Shown here: positions 22,770-33,167 of the stretch, in pieces
Layout: each line of letters starts with the position of its first letter
Numbering within the stretch: the stretch's first letter is position 1
Assembly: GCA_964017045.1 (NCBI GenBank)
Contig: OZ024794.1
Span: 28,707,315 to 28,771,314, forward strand
DNA length: 64,000 bases
Source: Omphiscola glabra
Taxonomy: Eukaryota > Mollusca > Gastropoda > Lymnaeidae
Direction: 5' to 3'
Translations under genes and position numbers: made by a program
The notes under the pieces: generated by a model
Seen by the model: the letters and a program-made list of their open reading frames with translations, nothing else
What the model was told of the DNA's origin: nothing
Database searches by the model: none

Positions 22770-23315
22770 GACGGCTTCACTGGTTATTTTATTGGTGGCT
22801 TTATTGGTTAGTTGATTACAGGGTTCTATTAGCCTTTATTGGTGGCTCTATGGTAGTTTTATTTAGTGGTATTATCAGTGGGTTTTCTAGTTGGTTTATG
22901 TCTCTTTATTGTGTCTTTATTAGTTACTTTTTATTGGTTTTTCTTAGTGACTTTAGTAATAGCTTTAATGGTGGATTTAATAGTGGATTTAATAGTGGGT
23001 TTATTAGTGGATTTAATAGTGGATTTAATAGTGGGTTTAATAGTGGGTTTAATAGTGGATTTAATAGTGGATTTAATAGTGGGTTTAATAGTGGATTTAA
23101 TAGTGGATTTAATAGTGGGTTTATTAGTGGATTTAATAGTGGATTTAATAGTGGGTTTAATAGTGGGTTTAATAGTGGATTTAATAGTGGATTTAATAGT
23201 GGATTTAATAGTGGATTTAATAGTGGATTTAATAGTGGCTTTATTATTGGTTTTATTGTCGGCGTTATTAGTGATATTATTAGTGGCATTATTTGTGGCT
23301 TTGTTAGTGGCTTTA
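22770..23315. repeat. 12-bp satellite (GGATTTAATAGT / GGGTTTAATAGT), ~30 regular copies
   Basis: From 22945 on, agtggatttaat units repeat every 12 bp, mixing gga and ggg variants in sub-blocks. Looser relatives (ttattggtggct) extend left to about 22770. The reading frames give Gly-Phe-Asn-Ser, Val-Asp-Leu-Ile and, on the minus strand, Asn-Pro-Leu-Leu repeats. These are by-products of the 12-bp period. Confidence 0.95.
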
Positions 23316-23534
23316 AATATAATACAGCCACGTCAGACAAGATGGGATTGAACTTGGTGGCTTATTAGCTGTGTGCAGTGTGCATCAGAGAGTGCAAAGA
23401 GTGCGTTGTTTATTTGGAACTTAACAGAGCTCTGCTCATTTAAACCCGCCACTAGACCAAATTGTTTGGGATTGTTGTTAACACGAGGAACCAAATTCAA
23501 CAAGTAAAATGCACGCTGCCGCCCCCCACACCCC

Positions 23535-23621
23535 ATTGCGCATGTGCAAAATGGCGGACGCTGCTGTAACGGCGTTGAAAAAAACCACAAAGTTTTGTGA
23601 AATCGATCCAGGTCCAGTCAA
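23535..23621 (+). CDS. Candidate first coding exon with TISU-type start and NRF1-like site, gene unknown
   Basis: An ATG at 23551 sits in gcaaaATGGCGGAC, close to the TISU/YY1 element. Immediately upstream at 23538-23547 is gcgcatgtgc, one change from the NRF1 palindrome gcgcatgcgc. The frame opens MADAAVTALKKTTKFC and runs 24 codons to a TGA at 23623-23625. A possible donor GTGAGG begins at 23622 (tcaa|gtgagg), which would remove the stop, although its last exon base is A and therefore suboptimal. The leader is GC-rich. I do not recognise the product and no second exon is visible; feature bounds include the NRF1-like site. Confidence 0.33.
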
Positions 23622-23625
23622 GTGA

Positions 23626-25006
23626 GGGGGAATGATCTCTCTGACCAATCAACAGTTAATTTAATTAGTGCTTTCATCCGACAGCACCGGCTCTCCTGTC
23701 AAGTCCCCGGCCTTCACACATGCCGCCAACTCCATCCATTACACCCCCCTCCGCCCCCACCCCCTTTTCCCAAACCACCACCGGCACTGCCACCTCGTTC
23801 TTTTTTCCCCTCCTATATATAACACACACAGATATATAAATATATATAAATATATATAGCACCTATCCCATTCAATTTGATCTTTTGAATCTAACTGGCT
23901 TAAATTGCGCACATTTTATGTTGATTGTTTTGTTCATTTTTGTTGTTTTTTTAAATGTGTAATCCATTTCTCATGTAATTCTCACCAAGGGAGAACGACA
24001 AAATAACTTGCACCACAATTTAAGAATTATAACGATTAAAAAAAAAGAAAAAACAAAAAAAAGTGTGTGTGGATGTTTGCGTGGGTATGGGTGTGTGTGT
24101 GTGTGGGGGGGGGGGGTCGTTTACAATGGGATAAATGTCAGACTATGATATTTACAGAATACACCCCCCTTAAAGAATTAAGAAGTAGGGCCCAATTGTG
24201 GGTGATCTTTAGTTTTTAAACATATCAACCATGCATACTCCTTCCCCACCTCCCATGTACAAACATTTTTACCCTCAACCCTCCACCTCCTTCTCCTCCC
24301 CTCCCTCTCCCCCCCCACCCCCACAGTGTTACTTGTGTCTTGGCTTTGTTGACTAATTCGTTACATCTTTAGCCACAAAATAACAGACAACCCGACCCTG
24401 TCCACATGTTGAGCTCTTGAGTATTTCACACACGGTTACCGAACCCCACCACATTCCGCCACGCACCCCCTATACTCCTTACGTCGCCACCCCGAGGAGT
24501 TAATCATCAAGGCTTCCAATAAATATTGGGAATACTTAAGGGTTAAAATAATAAACTGCCACCACCCCCACCCCCCTCTACACACACCACACTACACCGT
24601 GGCGGTGAGTGAATTTATTTTTAGCGCGGTCTTAATTCTCGTAAAAATATGTTTTTTTTTTCTTTCTTATTTTACCCCGTTATGGAAATGGATGAAAAAG
24701 TTTTGGGAGAAATGTAGATGTGAGGAGAGGGAATTGGGGTGGCGGGGTGGAGGAGGCTGGATAAATAGGAGCCCCACGTACTCAGCCAATACATGCTGTA
24801 AAGGAAATGGAGCCGAACTGGCCAAACATTGAAGGACAAGGTTAAGTTAGAATGTGCCACTGCGGCTCCCCCATCACACTCCCCCCTTTGTTTTAAATTG
24901 TGGCTGGGCCAATCGCTGGCTCAGACCTTCAGTTGCAGGGGCCGCTGTTCTTTGGGTTAAATGTATGGCTAAACTTTTGTAAATATTTGCAAATTATTGG
25001 CTAGAC
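23626..25006. other. Mostly unique stretch downstream of the candidate exon
   Basis: It includes a C-rich segment (23745-23820), a short tatataaa microsatellite (23815-23858), a GT/G tract (24061-24117) and C-rich blocks near 24240-24330. It contains no supported exon, although if the 23551 exon is real this could be intron. Confidence 0.4.
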
Positions 25007-25368
25007 CAGGGGTGGGCAAACTTTATGTGCGGAGGGCCACATTGACAAAGGTAAAGCTATTGGGGGGCAGCATGTATATTATGTCCAATATTTAAATATC
25101 GATAAACATTTCCCTATATTAAAATCGGTAGTTTCGCATTTTAGCATTACATGACAAAGGTCAAGGACTGTTTAAAAAAATAGAAAATTAGAAAGAATTT
25201 TGATCAAAAATGGTTTAAAAATCATAACGGTGCATGAAATTCTGTAAAATTCAACAAAATAACTTAAAAACATAGTAATTTTTAAAAATTTTTAAATGCC
25301 TTCGAGGGCCACATAATATCAGTTGCCGGGCCGCATGCGGCCCGCGGGCCGTAGTTTGCCCACCCCTG
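25007..25368. mobile_element. hAT-type MITE with perfect 8-bp target duplication (362 bp)
   Basis: The ends caggggtgggcaaactt and agtttgcccacccctg are long inverted repeats. Both flanks carry ggctagac (24999-25006 and 25369-25376). The GC-rich end block (gggccgcatgcggcccgcgg) and AT-rich interior resemble Charlie-type hAT non-autonomous elements as I remember them. No transposase. Confidence 0.92.
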
Positions 25369-25412
25369 GGCTAGACTCTGAAATCACTGTCTATTTTTAG
25401 AATGTGTCGTTA

Positions 25413-25860
25413 ATATTCACAATGTCCTATCTGCAGTCACAATGTCCTGTCTACATTCACAATGTCCTGTCTACATTCACAATGTCCTCTCTCCATTCAA
25501 AATGTCTTGCCTACATTTACAATGTCCTCTGTGCATTCACAAAGTCCTGTCTACATTCACAATGTCTTGCCTACATTCACAATGTCCTGTGTGCATTCAA
25601 AATGTCCTGTCTTCATTCACAATGTCCTGTGTGCATTCACAATGTCCTGCCTACACTCACAATGTCCTGAGTGCATTCACAATGTCATGTGTGCGTTCAC
25701 ATTGTCCTGCCTACATTCACAATATCCTGTGTGCATTCACAATCTCCTATCTACATTCACAATGTCATGTGTGCATTCACAATGTCCTACGTGCATTCAC
25801 AATGTCCTGTAAACATTCACAATGCCCTGTGAACATTCACAATGTATCGTCTATATTCAG
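25413..25860. repeat. 20-bp minisatellite, ~22 copies
   Basis: cacaatgtcctgtctacatt and cacaatgtcctgtgtgcatt variants repeat at exactly 20 bp, partly alternating in the middle of the array. Confidence 0.97.
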
Positions 25861-25935
25861 CATTATTCTACTAAAAAAATGTTTTTGAATGCATGGTTTT
25901 TCTCTTTGGGATTTTCAGAATATCCAGCGAGATTT

Positions 25936-25998
25936 GAGCGTGCCATAAACGTGACATGAGTGTGCCATAAACGTGACATGAGCGTGACATGAGTGTGG
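25936..25998. repeat. 22-bp duplication with shorter third copy
   Basis: gtgccataaacgtgacatga occurs twice in tandem, followed by gcgtgacatgagtgtg. Small local amplification. Confidence 0.8.
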
Positions 25999-26142
25999 GA
26001 TGGTCAAAACTACAAGAACCACAAATAACATCATTATATCACAGTGTCATTTGGTGAATCTTTCAACCACAATCAAAGTATTTTTTTACTACAGGCATGG
26101 CTTTCAAAAAATAGGATACAAATGCTATTCCATTGATATGTG

Positions 26143-26836
26143 ATTGAAATTGTCAATGATATTTTCATTGCAATTGTCCATGATATTGTCATTGAGATTG
26201 TCACTGATATTGTCACTGCAATTGTCACTGATATTGTCATTGAGATTGTCACTGATATTGTCATTGAGATTGTCACTGATATTGTCATTGAGATTGTCAC
26301 TGATATTGTCATTGAGATTGTCACTGATATTGTCATTGCAATTGTCACTGATATTGTCATTGAAATTGTCCATGATATTGTCATTGAGATTGTCACTGAT
26401 ATTGTCATTGAGATTGTCACTGATATTGTCATTTCAATTGTCAATGATATTGTCATTGAAATTATCCATGATATTGTCATTGAGATTGTCACTGATATTG
26501 TCATTGCAATTGTCACTGATATTGTCTTTGAGATTGTCACTGATATTGTTATTGCTATTGTCCATGATATTGTCATGAGATTGTCACTTATATTGTCATG
26601 CAATTGTCACTGATATTGTCATTGAAATTGTCACTGATAATGTCATTGCAATTGTCACTGATATTGTCATTGAAATTTTCACTGATAATGTCATTGCGAT
26701 TGTCACTGATATTGTCATTGAAATTTTCACTGATATTGTCATTGAGATTGTCTCTGATATTGTCATTGCAATTGTCACGACATTGTCATTGAAATTGTCA
26801 CTGATATTGTCATTGAGATTGTAAAATTGTCCATGA
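26143..26836. repeat. 24-bp minisatellite (two 12-bp halves), ~28 copies
   Basis: Units join attgtcattgag with attgtcactgat. A shared attgtcaytgan core every 12 bp shows the 24-bp unit arose as a dimer. Both strands are stop-free in several frames, giving long Ile/Val- or Ile/Ser/Thr-rich frames that are not genes. Confidence 0.97.
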
Positions 26837-27695
26837 GATATCTACTATCTCTTCTACATTTTTTTAAACAAATCCCTCTATAATTTCATGGGAGGGGAAA
26901 GGTTGAGCAATCATCTGCTCTCCTATCTTAAACCCCCCCCAACCCTGGTGACGCTACTGACGGACCGCACCCTCTGCAGCCTGCCTGGCCGTACCCCCAC
27001 CCGCCCCCCACCACCCACAACGTTAGCTTTCGTATCAAGAAACGTTTAAGAGGAGCAGGAACGTGGATGACCTATGGTGAGCCCCCACTTAAACCAGCGT
27101 GGTTGAAATATCCATCATATCATGGGGGCATATTTTACAATGTACTCAATTAAAATCAAATGCAGAAACCGCGAATTAAAAAAAAAAAAAAAGCATTTCT
27201 GGCTGTGTATAATTGATGAAACTGAGAGTGCGGTAATTGATCAAACCACGTGATGCATGGGACGTTGTCTATCCTCTAACGGCTGTCAATGGGAAGGGCG
27301 ATCATTCTAGATCACAATTTCAACTTATGTCAAAGGGAGGTCAATTTCAATTTTGAACGTCTTGGTGGGCGTCAGTGGGAAGGGGGGGGGGGGGGAAAGA
27401 AAGCATGAGTTCATCATAATTACGCCGATGGTTCTAGTGTCTGCTGTTTCACCTTGTTGCACAGATATGCGGGGGGGGGGGGGGGGGGGGGGGGGGGTTA
27501 GGTTTTAGGATTTGGTAAGGGTTGGATATAGGGTGACTGGTGCTGCTGTTGAAATTTGTGACACTTGGCTGGCTGGGTTGAGGGGGGGGGGAGAATACTA
27601 CATGACCAGTGCAATAAGTTATCATTCGATTTTGGGTTTATTAATTTTATCATAGAAGCAGAGGAAATTATATGTAAATACTGACGTGTTGTGAT
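26837..27695. other. Unique stretch with very long G homopolymer
   Basis: G tracts occur at about 27381-27394, 27470-27497 (about 28 bp, the longest here) and 27583-27592, and an A tract lies at 27179-27192. No gene is supported. Confidence 0.5.
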
Positions 27696-27882
27696 TAGCG
27701 TAGCAGGTGTGGGGTGCAGCCCGAGTGGGTCATGCTGTTATTGTTGTTTTTTTTTGCCCCCGCCCCTTTTTCAAGAAAAAGACTGCAGTTAACCGTAAAT
27801 CCCGCCCTCCATATTACGAAAAATAAATTAACAACCTGGGCGGACGGCCCCTCCGCCGCCCCCCCCCCCTTCTACGCCACTG
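27696..27882 (+). mobile_element. hAT-type MITE, CAGTGGCGTAGCTAG subfamily, with 7/8 target duplication
   Basis: The left end is decayed (tagcgtagcagg) and the right end is ctacgccactg. Flanks are gttgtgat (27688-27695) and tttgtgat (27883-27890), matching at 7 of 8 bases. The interior shares gactgcagttaaccg-type and poly-C blocks with the 32397 copy. Confidence 0.75.
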
Positions 27883-28099
27883 TTTGTGATTCACCATCTC
27901 TCAATATGTTCAGCATATTAAATATAGTAATTAGGTAAGTATTTGCTCAGTAGTTGCACAAGTTCTAAAATTTACGTGAAAAATATGGCAGAGACGACAA
28001 AGTTGCCCATAAAAGGAAGAATCGATACAATAATTAGGGATTAGGGGTTTTCACACGGCACTCGGCTTCCTGGGTGTTTTTTTTTTTTTTTTTCAGACT

Positions 28100-28470
28100 T
28101 CGCTTGTCCGTGGACACTAGTGGTATTACCGGTGTGGACACTAGCATTGTTGATATTAACGTTGTGGATATTAGCATTGTTGATGTTAACGGTGTTTGCA
28201 TTAACCTTGACGACATTAACACTGATGACACAAACAGTGTTGATAGTAACAGTGTTGATATAAAGAGTTTGGGATTAACAGGGGGGGTCGACGTGAAGAA
28301 TGTTGACAATAGCTGCGTTGGTGTGAAGAGCTTGGCATTGATTGACAGTGTTGATATCAACAGTGTTTGATCTCACCATTGTTGACCGTAACAGTTTCGC
28401 TATTATCAGTGTTGATATTAACCTATGCTGACAATGCACAGTTTGGCATGGAACAGTGTTGACTCTCTAG
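28100..28470. repeat. Degenerate ~15-bp tandem repeat (gttgatattaacagt)
   Basis: Loose copies of gttgatattaacagt recur with many substitutions; an 18-bp T tract precedes the array. One plus frame stays open with Val-Asp-x-Asn/Ser-x pentapeptides. The degree of decay marks this as one of the older arrays here. Confidence 0.8.
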
Positions 28471-28476
28471 AATGTC

Positions 28477-28660
28477 CAGTGGCGTAGCGAGCTTAACTCG
28501 CGCCCGGGGCACAATACCTTTTTAGCGCCCCCCCAATACCTTTTTAACGCCCCCCCTATTCGAAAACCATACAATATTATAGTAAAATATACCATTTGGC
28601 GCCCCTTTGTGAGTAGCGCCCGGGGCATGATGCCCCCCTTGCCCCCTCACTACGCCACTA
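28477..28660. mobile_element. hAT-type MITE, CAGTGGCGTAGCGAGC family, copy 2
   Basis: It begins cagtggcgtagcgagc and ends ctacgccacta, and is internally almost identical to the copies at 18874 and 62320. It lies at the edge of the 15-bp array. I could not find a convincing 8-bp duplication (agaatgtc left, taagtgtg right), so one flank may have been altered. Confidence 0.85.
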
Positions 28661-28722
28661 TAAGTGTGTGGCAGTTTTGGAGCACGACTTGACAACCGCT
28701 TGCGTTTACGTAGCATTCTAGC

Positions 28723-28889
28723 CAGAGGCGTAGCTAAAGGGGGTGAGGGCATACTTGTTAGGGGCGTCAAAATGTGCTTTGATATTATTTCATTGATGTA
28801 AATTACTGGTTTGAGAGTTGAATAAAGAAAGAGAGAATCTTTAAAATGAATATTGTCCCCGGGCGCCAAACACTCTAGCTACGCCTCTG
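28723..28889. mobile_element. hAT-type MITE, CAGAGGCGTAGCTA family (167 bp)
   Basis: The ends cagaggcgtagcta and tagctacgcctctg are perfect 14-bp inverted repeats. Flanks attctagc and attctgac match at 6 of 8. It lies 62 bp from the preceding MITE but belongs to a different family. Confidence 0.82.
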
Positions 28890-29207
28890 ATTCTGACAGT
28901 CTAAACGTTTTTTTTTTTTTAAATCTTTCGGTAACAGGACCCACCACTGCACACGTCAACACAATCGATGAGACTAAGAAACCGATTCAGTTTCAGATTT
29001 CCAAATGATGGCATTGCACAATGAACTTAAGTTGGAAATTCGTCAATTGAGACGCCACTATAGACTCACAAGACTAGATAATACAAGCCATGTCGGCGTC
29101 TCTATAAAGGACAAAAATATTTAATGGCAACAACCACGCACCCCCCCCCCTTTCCACACACAAACTTTTTTTGTACGCGTCTCTTCCACATCACCGTAGC
29201 CCCAATC

Positions 29208-29298
29208 ATCTTTCCACAACTCCCATCACCCTAATCACAACAATCTTTCCACAACTCCCATCACCCTAACCACAACAATCTTTCCACAACTCCCCCAA
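29208..29298. repeat. 35-bp tandem repeat, ~2.5 copies
   Basis: atctttccacaactcccatc starts at 29208 and 29243, and a shortened copy at 29278, spacing exactly 35 bp. Confidence 0.9.
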
Positions 29299-29439
29299 AA
29301 AAGAACAACCCTCTTAAAAAAAATTTCTCTAGCACCCACCAACCCCCCCCCCCCCCCACACATTTTTTTCATACTCTGTGAACCAATGTACCCGCGTTTA
29401 ATTTCACTCGCTTAAAGCTCGTTATTCACCCTTAGAAAA

Positions 29440-29990
29440 TCAAAACTTTCCATTACCTCTACTCTCCTCACCACATCCCCACTCACCATCCATACCACTT
29501 CCAACTTCTGTCACCACATCCCCACTCACCATCCATACCACCTCCAACCGCTGTCACCACCTCCCTACACACCATCTATACCACCTCCAACCTCTGTCAC
29601 CACATCCCCAGCCTCAAGTCCATACTTACTCCAAACTCCCTCACCATGCCCCCACCCACTATCCATACCTCCTCCAACTACCCTCAAAACATTCCCGGCC
29701 TCCATTCCATACTTCCCCCAAACTCCCTCACCATACCCTCACCTATCAGCCCATACCTCCTCCAACCTCCCTAACCAAATCCCCACCCACCATCCATGTC
29801 TCCTCCAACCTCCCTAGCCAAATCCCCACCCACCATCCATACCTCCTCCAACCTCCCTAGCCAAATCCCCACCCACCATCCATGCCTCCTCCAACCTCCC
29901 TAACCAAATTCCCACCCACCATCCATGCCTCCTCCAACCTCCCTCGACACATCCCCAGCCTCCAGTCCATACCCCCTTAAACAAAAATTT
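29440..29990. repeat. ~43-bp C-rich minisatellite, ~12 copies
   Basis: The core ccccacccaccatccatgcc recurs about every 43 bp together with tcctccaacctccct. Right-hand copies (29770-29940) are nearly identical and left-hand copies diverged. A C homopolymer lies upstream at about 29345-29357. Confidence 0.92.
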
Positions 29991-30431
29991 CGTTTCACCT
30001 AACACCCCACCCTTTCTCACATAAGAGCACTTTACTTTAAAAGTTATTACTTACTGTGTTTGGCATAAGAGTGGCCTACTTCAATTTTGTCAAAGCTCAG
30101 AAAAAACAGCTTTAAAAATCAAACAATTTATAATTATTAAAACATAAGAAAAGTATTTTTCTGTTCAAAACGTAAGATAGATATTTATAACGGCATTAAT
30201 TAACAAATATAAAATGTGTTCAACCCTCCTGAGACGGTAGCGTAGCGAAAAGACGGATGTTCATTAATTCAAGCCTCGAGATTGGCTGGTTGGTCTTCGT
30301 ACCAGCTAATCAAATTGCTTCTTGCATATTCCTGCACATCCTGTTATATTAATGGCGGCCTCCGTTTATTGTTTACTAGCTTTTGTTGTTTCAGTGTGTG
30401 TGTGTTGCAAGTAATATCGTAAAATTCCAAA

Positions 30432-30781
30432 ATGTCTGACAGTGACACTGAACAAACTGTCCTTTTTATATTCTATCAGTGAATCTGACAGTGATGATAA
30501 CGACCGGGAAAGGAATGAAGACGATCACAATGATAATATTCACGGCAATGTTGTGAACTCTTGGTTTAGTCTTAGGGGTCCTCAACTGAATAAAAATTAT
30601 TTCTGAATATTTAGACAACGTGGGTCATATTAATGTGCTTCAAGACATGAGCACCTTATTTGGTTACTTTATGTTATTTGTACACTGAATTTCACTCATA
30701 TGTTTTTTGAGAGAGACCAATAGGTATGCAGACAACTTTCTCAGTAACGCTCATCTTAAGAGAAGGCCCCTAGGGTCATAG
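30432..30781 (+). pseudogene. piggyBac (PGBD4-like) transposase N-terminal pseudogene
   Basis: The frame starts MSDSDTEQ. A +1 shift near 30470 leads into an acidic, Ser/Asp/Glu/Asn-rich stretch (ESDSDDNDRERNEDD), then a stop (TGA 30604-30606) and another shift. The next frame has an internal TGA at 30686-30688 followed by LRETNRYADNFL and ends at TAG 30779-30781. An acidic N-terminus followed by the ETNRYA motif is characteristic of PGBD4-type transposases. The DDD catalytic core is missing. Confidence 0.7.
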
Positions 30782-30852
30782 AGAGGGGCCTGTTACAGTG
30801 CGTGTCTTTAGCAACTTAAAAATAGTAGGGGGCAGGAAAAGAAGTAGAACCA

Positions 30853-31026
30853 CGTGCCAGAGGTGTCTGAAGGGCCTCCATGTGCATGGGGTGTCTGAAG
30901 GGTCTCCATGTGCCAGAGGTGTCTGAAGGGCCTCAATGGGCCAGAGGTGTCTGAAGGGCCTCCATGTGCCAGAGGTGTCTGAAGGGCCTCAATGGGCCAG
31001 AGGTGTCTGAAGGGCCTCCATGGGCC
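30853..31026. repeat. 28-bp minisatellite nested in the piggyBac-like element, ~6 copies
   Basis: gtgtctgaagggcctccatg recurs every 28 bp with tgtgccagag or tgggccagag. It lies between the transposase remnant and the element's right end, so it probably arose after insertion or travelled with this element. Confidence 0.93.
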
Positions 31027-31368
31027 TTGTTTCCAAAACATAAAAGTGTTAGGACTTATTCAGGCTTCATCAATAAAAAAATTCACACAATTGATACAAG
31101 TCATGTTTATTCTAAGTTTAACAAAAAAAATTACACGCATAAATTAAGCAAATCAGGATAGCTCATTTGCATAAATTGTGAGATTTTATTTGGAATATTA
31201 AAGATTGTATCAGCTCATTTAATTTCCTACAAGAATCTATATAGTTTTATATATGTAAAGGAAATAGGAGTGCCGGGCTCGTAAAAAGTGTTCCGTCCCG
31301 AAAGGGTTAATATCTTACATAGGTTAATTAGGGAGAGACTGCAATCAGGTTAGCAAAATATATAATAA

Positions 31369-31863
31369 CTAGATATAGCGGCATGGGCGGCAGCAATGCG
31401 TGAACTTCCCATCTACTAAATGTACTTGACAAAACATGAACTCAAGCTACAACCCCCCCCCCCCCCCACTTTGCCACAACACCCCCCACCCCCCTGATTC
31501 GTATCTGCACACTTTTTATTTCACGCCCATGAACTACATCAAATATTTTGTTGTCCCAACCACTTTTAAACCGAATATTTTTTACACCCTACTTAAACTG
31601 AGATGCTTTCATTTTGCGACAAGGAAATATTACGCGCCAAACGCATCTGCCGTAAATTTAAAAAAAAAATCATTTAGCGTAGTTATCGGAAATTATATTT
31701 TGCGCGCTATTGAACTCATTATTGAACCTTACTTTCTTTCAAACATATAGAATTATTTTTAGTATATACTCTCAATCCTAAATTCGCTGAATAGAAAAGC
31801 ACAGGAAATGGAAGCAGTAAATTAGGAAGCAGCCCACGAGTCATACCAGACGCGTAATATATA
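31369..31863 (-). mobile_element. Non-autonomous Helitron-like element, second long copy
   Basis: It begins A-CTAG at 31369, followed by atatagcggcatgggcgg, and shares gcaatgcgtgaactt, a C tract (about 31449-31465), tttttatttcacgcccatgaa, accacttttaaaccgaatat and gcgtaatatata with the 8697 element. The right end stops at taatatatag, without the GA-T seen in the better copy, so that terminus is changed. Confidence 0.6.
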
Positions 31864-32396
31864 GCAATTTTAAAGTTTAATTTAATAAAGGCTACTAACA
31901 AATCATGTAGTTTTTTTTACATGTAAAATGAAGTGTTAGCATCAGTTTAAGACATATTCTGTGACATAATGTCTAAGACATTGATAGTTAAGTTGTAACA
32001 GAAATTTCACTTTCCTGAAAAATGATTTTGGTTGGACTTAGTACCTTTTCGCAAGTCAGCTCCTCATATATATAATGCGGAGACCCATGCAATTATGATT
32101 TTTCAGGTTTAACCTTACTTTGTGTTACTTATTATCTTATATCTTACATACATCTGCAGGTTACGAACTAACGTATTTCTGGAAGATGGCTATTTTATGC
32201 ACCTAGCCTATTAGTAGACATCCAGAGCTTGTCTGCGATTCGATCTGCAGCAAATATCTGCGCGTTGGATAATATTGAATAAGCGAGTAAGTATATTGAA
32301 GACAGCGTTATAGACACACACACACACACATGAAGTCGGGAAAAAAATACCGTTATAAAAGTGAGGGTTGGTGACGCCACTCCGTCGTCTTTTATT
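31864..32396. other. Unique stretch
   Basis: It includes a short (AC)n run near 32314-32331. No gene or repeat terminus is supported. Confidence 0.45.
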
Positions 32397-32568
32397 CTGT
32401 GACGTAGCTAGAGTAATTGCCGCCCGGGGCGAAACAAGATTTTTTTCGCCCCCTTTACAATAACCCCCCTCTGCAGTTGACCGAAAATACTGCCCCTCCA
32501 TATAAAGAAAAAAATTCCTCCTGGGGCTCACCGCCCCCTCCGCATCCCCCCCCTTTCCTACGCCACTG
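32397..32568 (+). mobile_element. hAT-type MITE, CAGTGGCGTAGCTAG subfamily (172 bp), 7/8 target duplication
   Basis: The left end ctgtgacgtagctag and right end cctacgccactg are imperfect inverted repeats. Flanks cttttatt and gttttatt match at 7 of 8. A C homopolymer sits just inside the right end, as in sister copies at 20366 and 27696. Confidence 0.85.
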
Positions 32569-32714
32569 GTTTTATTACCACTCAAGGACGTCGATCGCCG
32601 GAGTCAATGCCCTCCATCTCAACCTCCCGAATACTTAGCAGTGCTCAACGCCGTGTTGGCTCATTTGATTACACGTGCCGGTAAACAAAGTCTAGACTAG
32701 ATAGATACCAACAT

Positions 32715-32742
32715 CGTCACGTGGTGAGCCACCCACGTGACG
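32715..32742. other. 10-bp inverted repeat with E-box cores
   Basis: cgtcacgtgg at 32715-32724 and ccacgtgacg at 32733-32742 are perfect inverted repeats around an 8-base spacer; each contains the E-box CACGTG. It could be a regulatory palindrome or coincidence. Confidence 0.5.
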
Positions 32743-32970
32743 TGGAAGTGAACCCGACAACGTCTTTACCCACGATTCGCTTGACGCCATTGCGGTCATC
32801 CAATTACGCCAATAAGGATTCGGTTAGTCTTATCCATTCGGCCAAATTCAGTCTATGTCAACTGTTGTCTTTTTTTTTTTAAATGGTGGCATGATTAGTT
32901 GACATGACCTAGGCGTTGATTTATATAGGTCTATATATTTTTTTTACTGCGACTTGCAATGCATCTAAGG

Positions 32971-33167
32971 CATTGGCTCTCAAACTTTCTAATGCCGCGA
33001 CCCTTTAATACAGTTCCTAATGCTGCGGCGACCCCCAACTACAAAATATTTTTCGTTGCTTCTTCATAACTGTAGAGTATATGTGCTTTCCGATGGTCTC
33101 AGGCGACCCCTGTGAAAGGGTCATTCGACCCCCAAAGGGGTTGCGACCCACAGGTTGAGAACCGCTG
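32971..33167. mobile_element. SPIN-like hAT non-autonomous element, copy 1 (197 bp)
   Basis: It carries the hallmark block taatgccgcgaccctttaat at the left and gcgacccacaggttgagaac at the right, with ttctcaac/gttgagaa inverted ends (left end mutated to cattggctctcaaac). A perfect 8-bp duplication atctaagg flanks it (32963-32970 and 33168-33175). Termini and subterminal gcgaccc blocks match my memory of the SPIN family. Confidence 0.9.

Larger units (their letters stand above)
30220..31310 (+). mobile_element. Decayed piggyBac-like element (about 1.1 kb)
   Basis: The right end reads ccgtcccgaaagggttaa, that is a TTAA target with cccgaaaggg inside. The left end, tcaaccctcctgagacgg, matches the reverse complement of the right end at 13 of 18 bases, with TTAA mutated to TCAA. 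Between them is a broken transposase N-terminus (30432-30781) and a 28-bp minisatellite (30853-31026). Total length is about half an autonomous piggyBac, and the catalytic domain is absent. Confidence 0.7.

Noticed and set aside
22850..23368. 172-codon Gly-Phe-Asn-Ser repeat frame resembling a silk or FG-repeat protein
   Set aside because: The 12-bp satellite gives equally long frames in another phase and on the minus strand; no start context or splice sites support coding.
26073..26836. Long Ile/Thr/Ser and Asp/Ile/Val frames on both strands, beta-solenoid-like
   Set aside because: They are a direct product of the 12/24-bp period and are open on both strands at once.
28074..28370. Pentapeptide-repeat protein (Val-Asp-x-x-x)
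   Set aside because: The pattern follows the decayed 15-bp DNA repeat; the frame starts in a T homopolymer and has no recognisable start context.
30352..30414. ATGGCGGCC start with short secreted-like peptide
   Set aside because: It lies inside the piggyBac-like element upstream of its transposase remnant and is only about 20 codons long.
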